Positions 63,040 to 64,000 of a stretch of DNA of 64,000 nucleotides are shown piece after piece (the stretch's first letter is position 1; each line of letters starts with the position of its first letter). Origin of the DNA: Dasyornis broadbenti (lineage: Eukaryota > Chordata > Aves > Passeriformes > Dasyornithidae). Where the stretch lies: contig VZRN01005851.1 of the NCBI GenBank assembly GCA_013397935.1, positions 1,240,805-1,304,804 on the forward strand, given 5' to 3'. Below the pieces are notes generated by a model. That model searched no databases, was not told where the DNA came from, and saw nothing but the letters and a program-made list of their open reading frames with translations. Both the position numbers and the translations under genes were made by a program.

Positions 63040-63478
63040 GCTGACCGCAGGTGCCCAGGCGCTGGCAGTGGGGAGCAGCAGAGGTGGCCTCTGTGAGGAG
63101 AAGCTGAGGCTGTCCTGTGCCAGGCACAGCCATCTCCAGGAGACCTACTGCAGGGTGCAGCTGAGCCCACCAGCAGCACTGCTGGCTCCTCTGGGTTACG
63201 TATTTCAGATGGTAAAAAATGCTGCACAGCAGCAGTGAGAGAGGGGTGAAAAAAGCATGAGAAACAGCCCTGCAGACACCGCGGCCAGAGAAGGAGAGAA
63301 GGGGGTGCTCCAGGTTCCCCTGCAGTCCCTGGAGAACCCAGCTGGAATCAATGGATGTTCCCAAATGACTGCAGCCAATGGAGAGTCCGTTCTGCAGCAG
63401 TGAAATACTGTGGAGAGTAAAGAGCAGCAGAGGGGAGCTGTTATGAACTGAGGCCACACTGGCTGCATTTCTGTACTG
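63040..63478 (-). mobile_element. degraded ERVL-type LTR fragment, opposite orientation
   Basis: Read on the plus strand this is the reverse complement of the same LTR group as 54836-55378. CAGAGGTGGCCTCTGTGAGG matches the complement of 55290-55320; CTCTGGGTTACGTATTTCAG matches the complement of the TTAAATATGTTATCACAGAG region; GGGGTGCTCCAGGTTCCCCT matches the GGAGCAACTCC region. Unlike that solo LTR, it keeps part of the tandem-rich middle (CTGCAGTCCCTGGAG and related) and a TTATGAACTGAGGCCACACT block. Both ends are eroded and no target-site duplication is visible. Minus-strand frames of 98 and 190 codons here are by-products of the GC-rich LTR, not viral genes. Confidence 0.65.
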
Positions 63479-64000
63479 CTGGCTAAGAGTTGGTAACACA
63501 TGGAAATTTCAGTTCATTCACTGAACTTTGACCATCACCATTCGCTAATTTAGGATTTGGTCCTTTCAGTCTTGAGCAGTAGGAGTTAGTACTCATTGAA
63601 GTCCACATCCACAGGCTGTAGTAAGATACTACACACAGTACTTTGAATAAACCCTGTATAACCAGGACAGACCAAGAGATGTCAAATAGTGGCTTTACTC
63701 TATCACCAAAACTGCATCCAGGCCCTTGTTTAAGTTAAAAGAAATCTCAAAGATCATTTCTGTCAGGGAACATTTGCCAGAGCTTAGGAACGCACTGCTC
63801 ACCTATCATTTTTCTACAGTGATGCAGAAGAGGCAATAGAGATATCAGTTTGGGAGCCTTCTACATTTTATTCTTCACCAAAGGGGAATCCTGGAGCAGT
63901 CAGTGAGGCGGGCTTAGTAGTAGCTCCATTGGCAAAGCCATAATAGAATATTTTATTCTGGAAAGACGTATTTTTATCTGCAGTGAAACAAAAGCAACAG
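63479..64000. other. unique non-coding DNA to the window edge
   Basis: No feature recognised. Confidence 0.55.

Noticed and set aside
62927..63499. 190-codon minus-strand open frame as a retroviral gene
   Set aside because: It coincides with an LTR fragment whose GC-rich sequence is open by chance; no retroviral protein motif is present.
1..64000. Bacterial-type operon, phage or defence system
   Set aside because: Composition, absence of long open frames and the CR1/SINE/LTR repeats show vertebrate nuclear DNA.

Overview
This window looks like non-coding nuclear DNA from a songbird or other passerine. Three signals point there. Fourteen pieces of CR1 non-LTR retrotransposons are present, many ending in the CR1 hallmark ATTCTRTG octamers. 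A tRNA-Ile-derived SINE with a CR1-type tail is present, matching the passerine TguSINE1 architecture. Three degraded LTRs are of kinds I recognise from avian endogenous retroviruses. The rest is AT-rich and full of stop codons. I found no open reading frame that I can assign to a cellular protein, no rRNA or functional tRNA, no CRISPR and no operon-like layout. The window is best read as a gene desert or the inside of a very large intron. Family names come from recall of consensus sequences, not from a database search.

Layout. 1-0.8 kb: an old minus-strand CR1 split by the SINE. 0.8-12.5 kb: mostly unique sequence with an AT microsatellite, an ATT/ATC-rich tract and one GC-richer island (10.26-10.74 kb) that may be a retroviral LTR remnant. 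12.5-20.3 kb: three CR1 fragments (12.55, 15.32, 19.93 kb). 20.3-30.7 kb: unique sequence, a poly-A tract and an assembly gap at 25.74 kb. 30.7-41.6 kb: the most CR1-rich part, including a reverse-transcriptase fragment (35.5-36.1 kb) with a substituted catalytic aspartate and an 0.8 kb 3' copy (40.8-41.6 kb). 43.8-47.6 kb: three short CR1 3' pieces, one with seven tail octamers. 52.7-55.5 kb: a truncated LTR, a canonical G-quadruplex motif, a solo LTR with intact 5-bp target-site duplications, and a GATA/GACA microsatellite 20 bp beyond the LTR. 58.8-59.4 kb: a TTCC microsatellite and very long T runs. 63.0-63.5 kb: a third LTR fragment in the opposite orientation.

Nothing here works together as a gene system. 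All mobile-element copies look dead, being 5'-truncated, frameshifted, solo or internally deleted. The window's value is as a record of successive insertions (ancient CR1, younger CR1, passerine SINE, LTRs) and as a place to test a few weak signals: two very short candidate exons with good splice signals, a G-quadruplex motif and the unclassified GC-rich islands.
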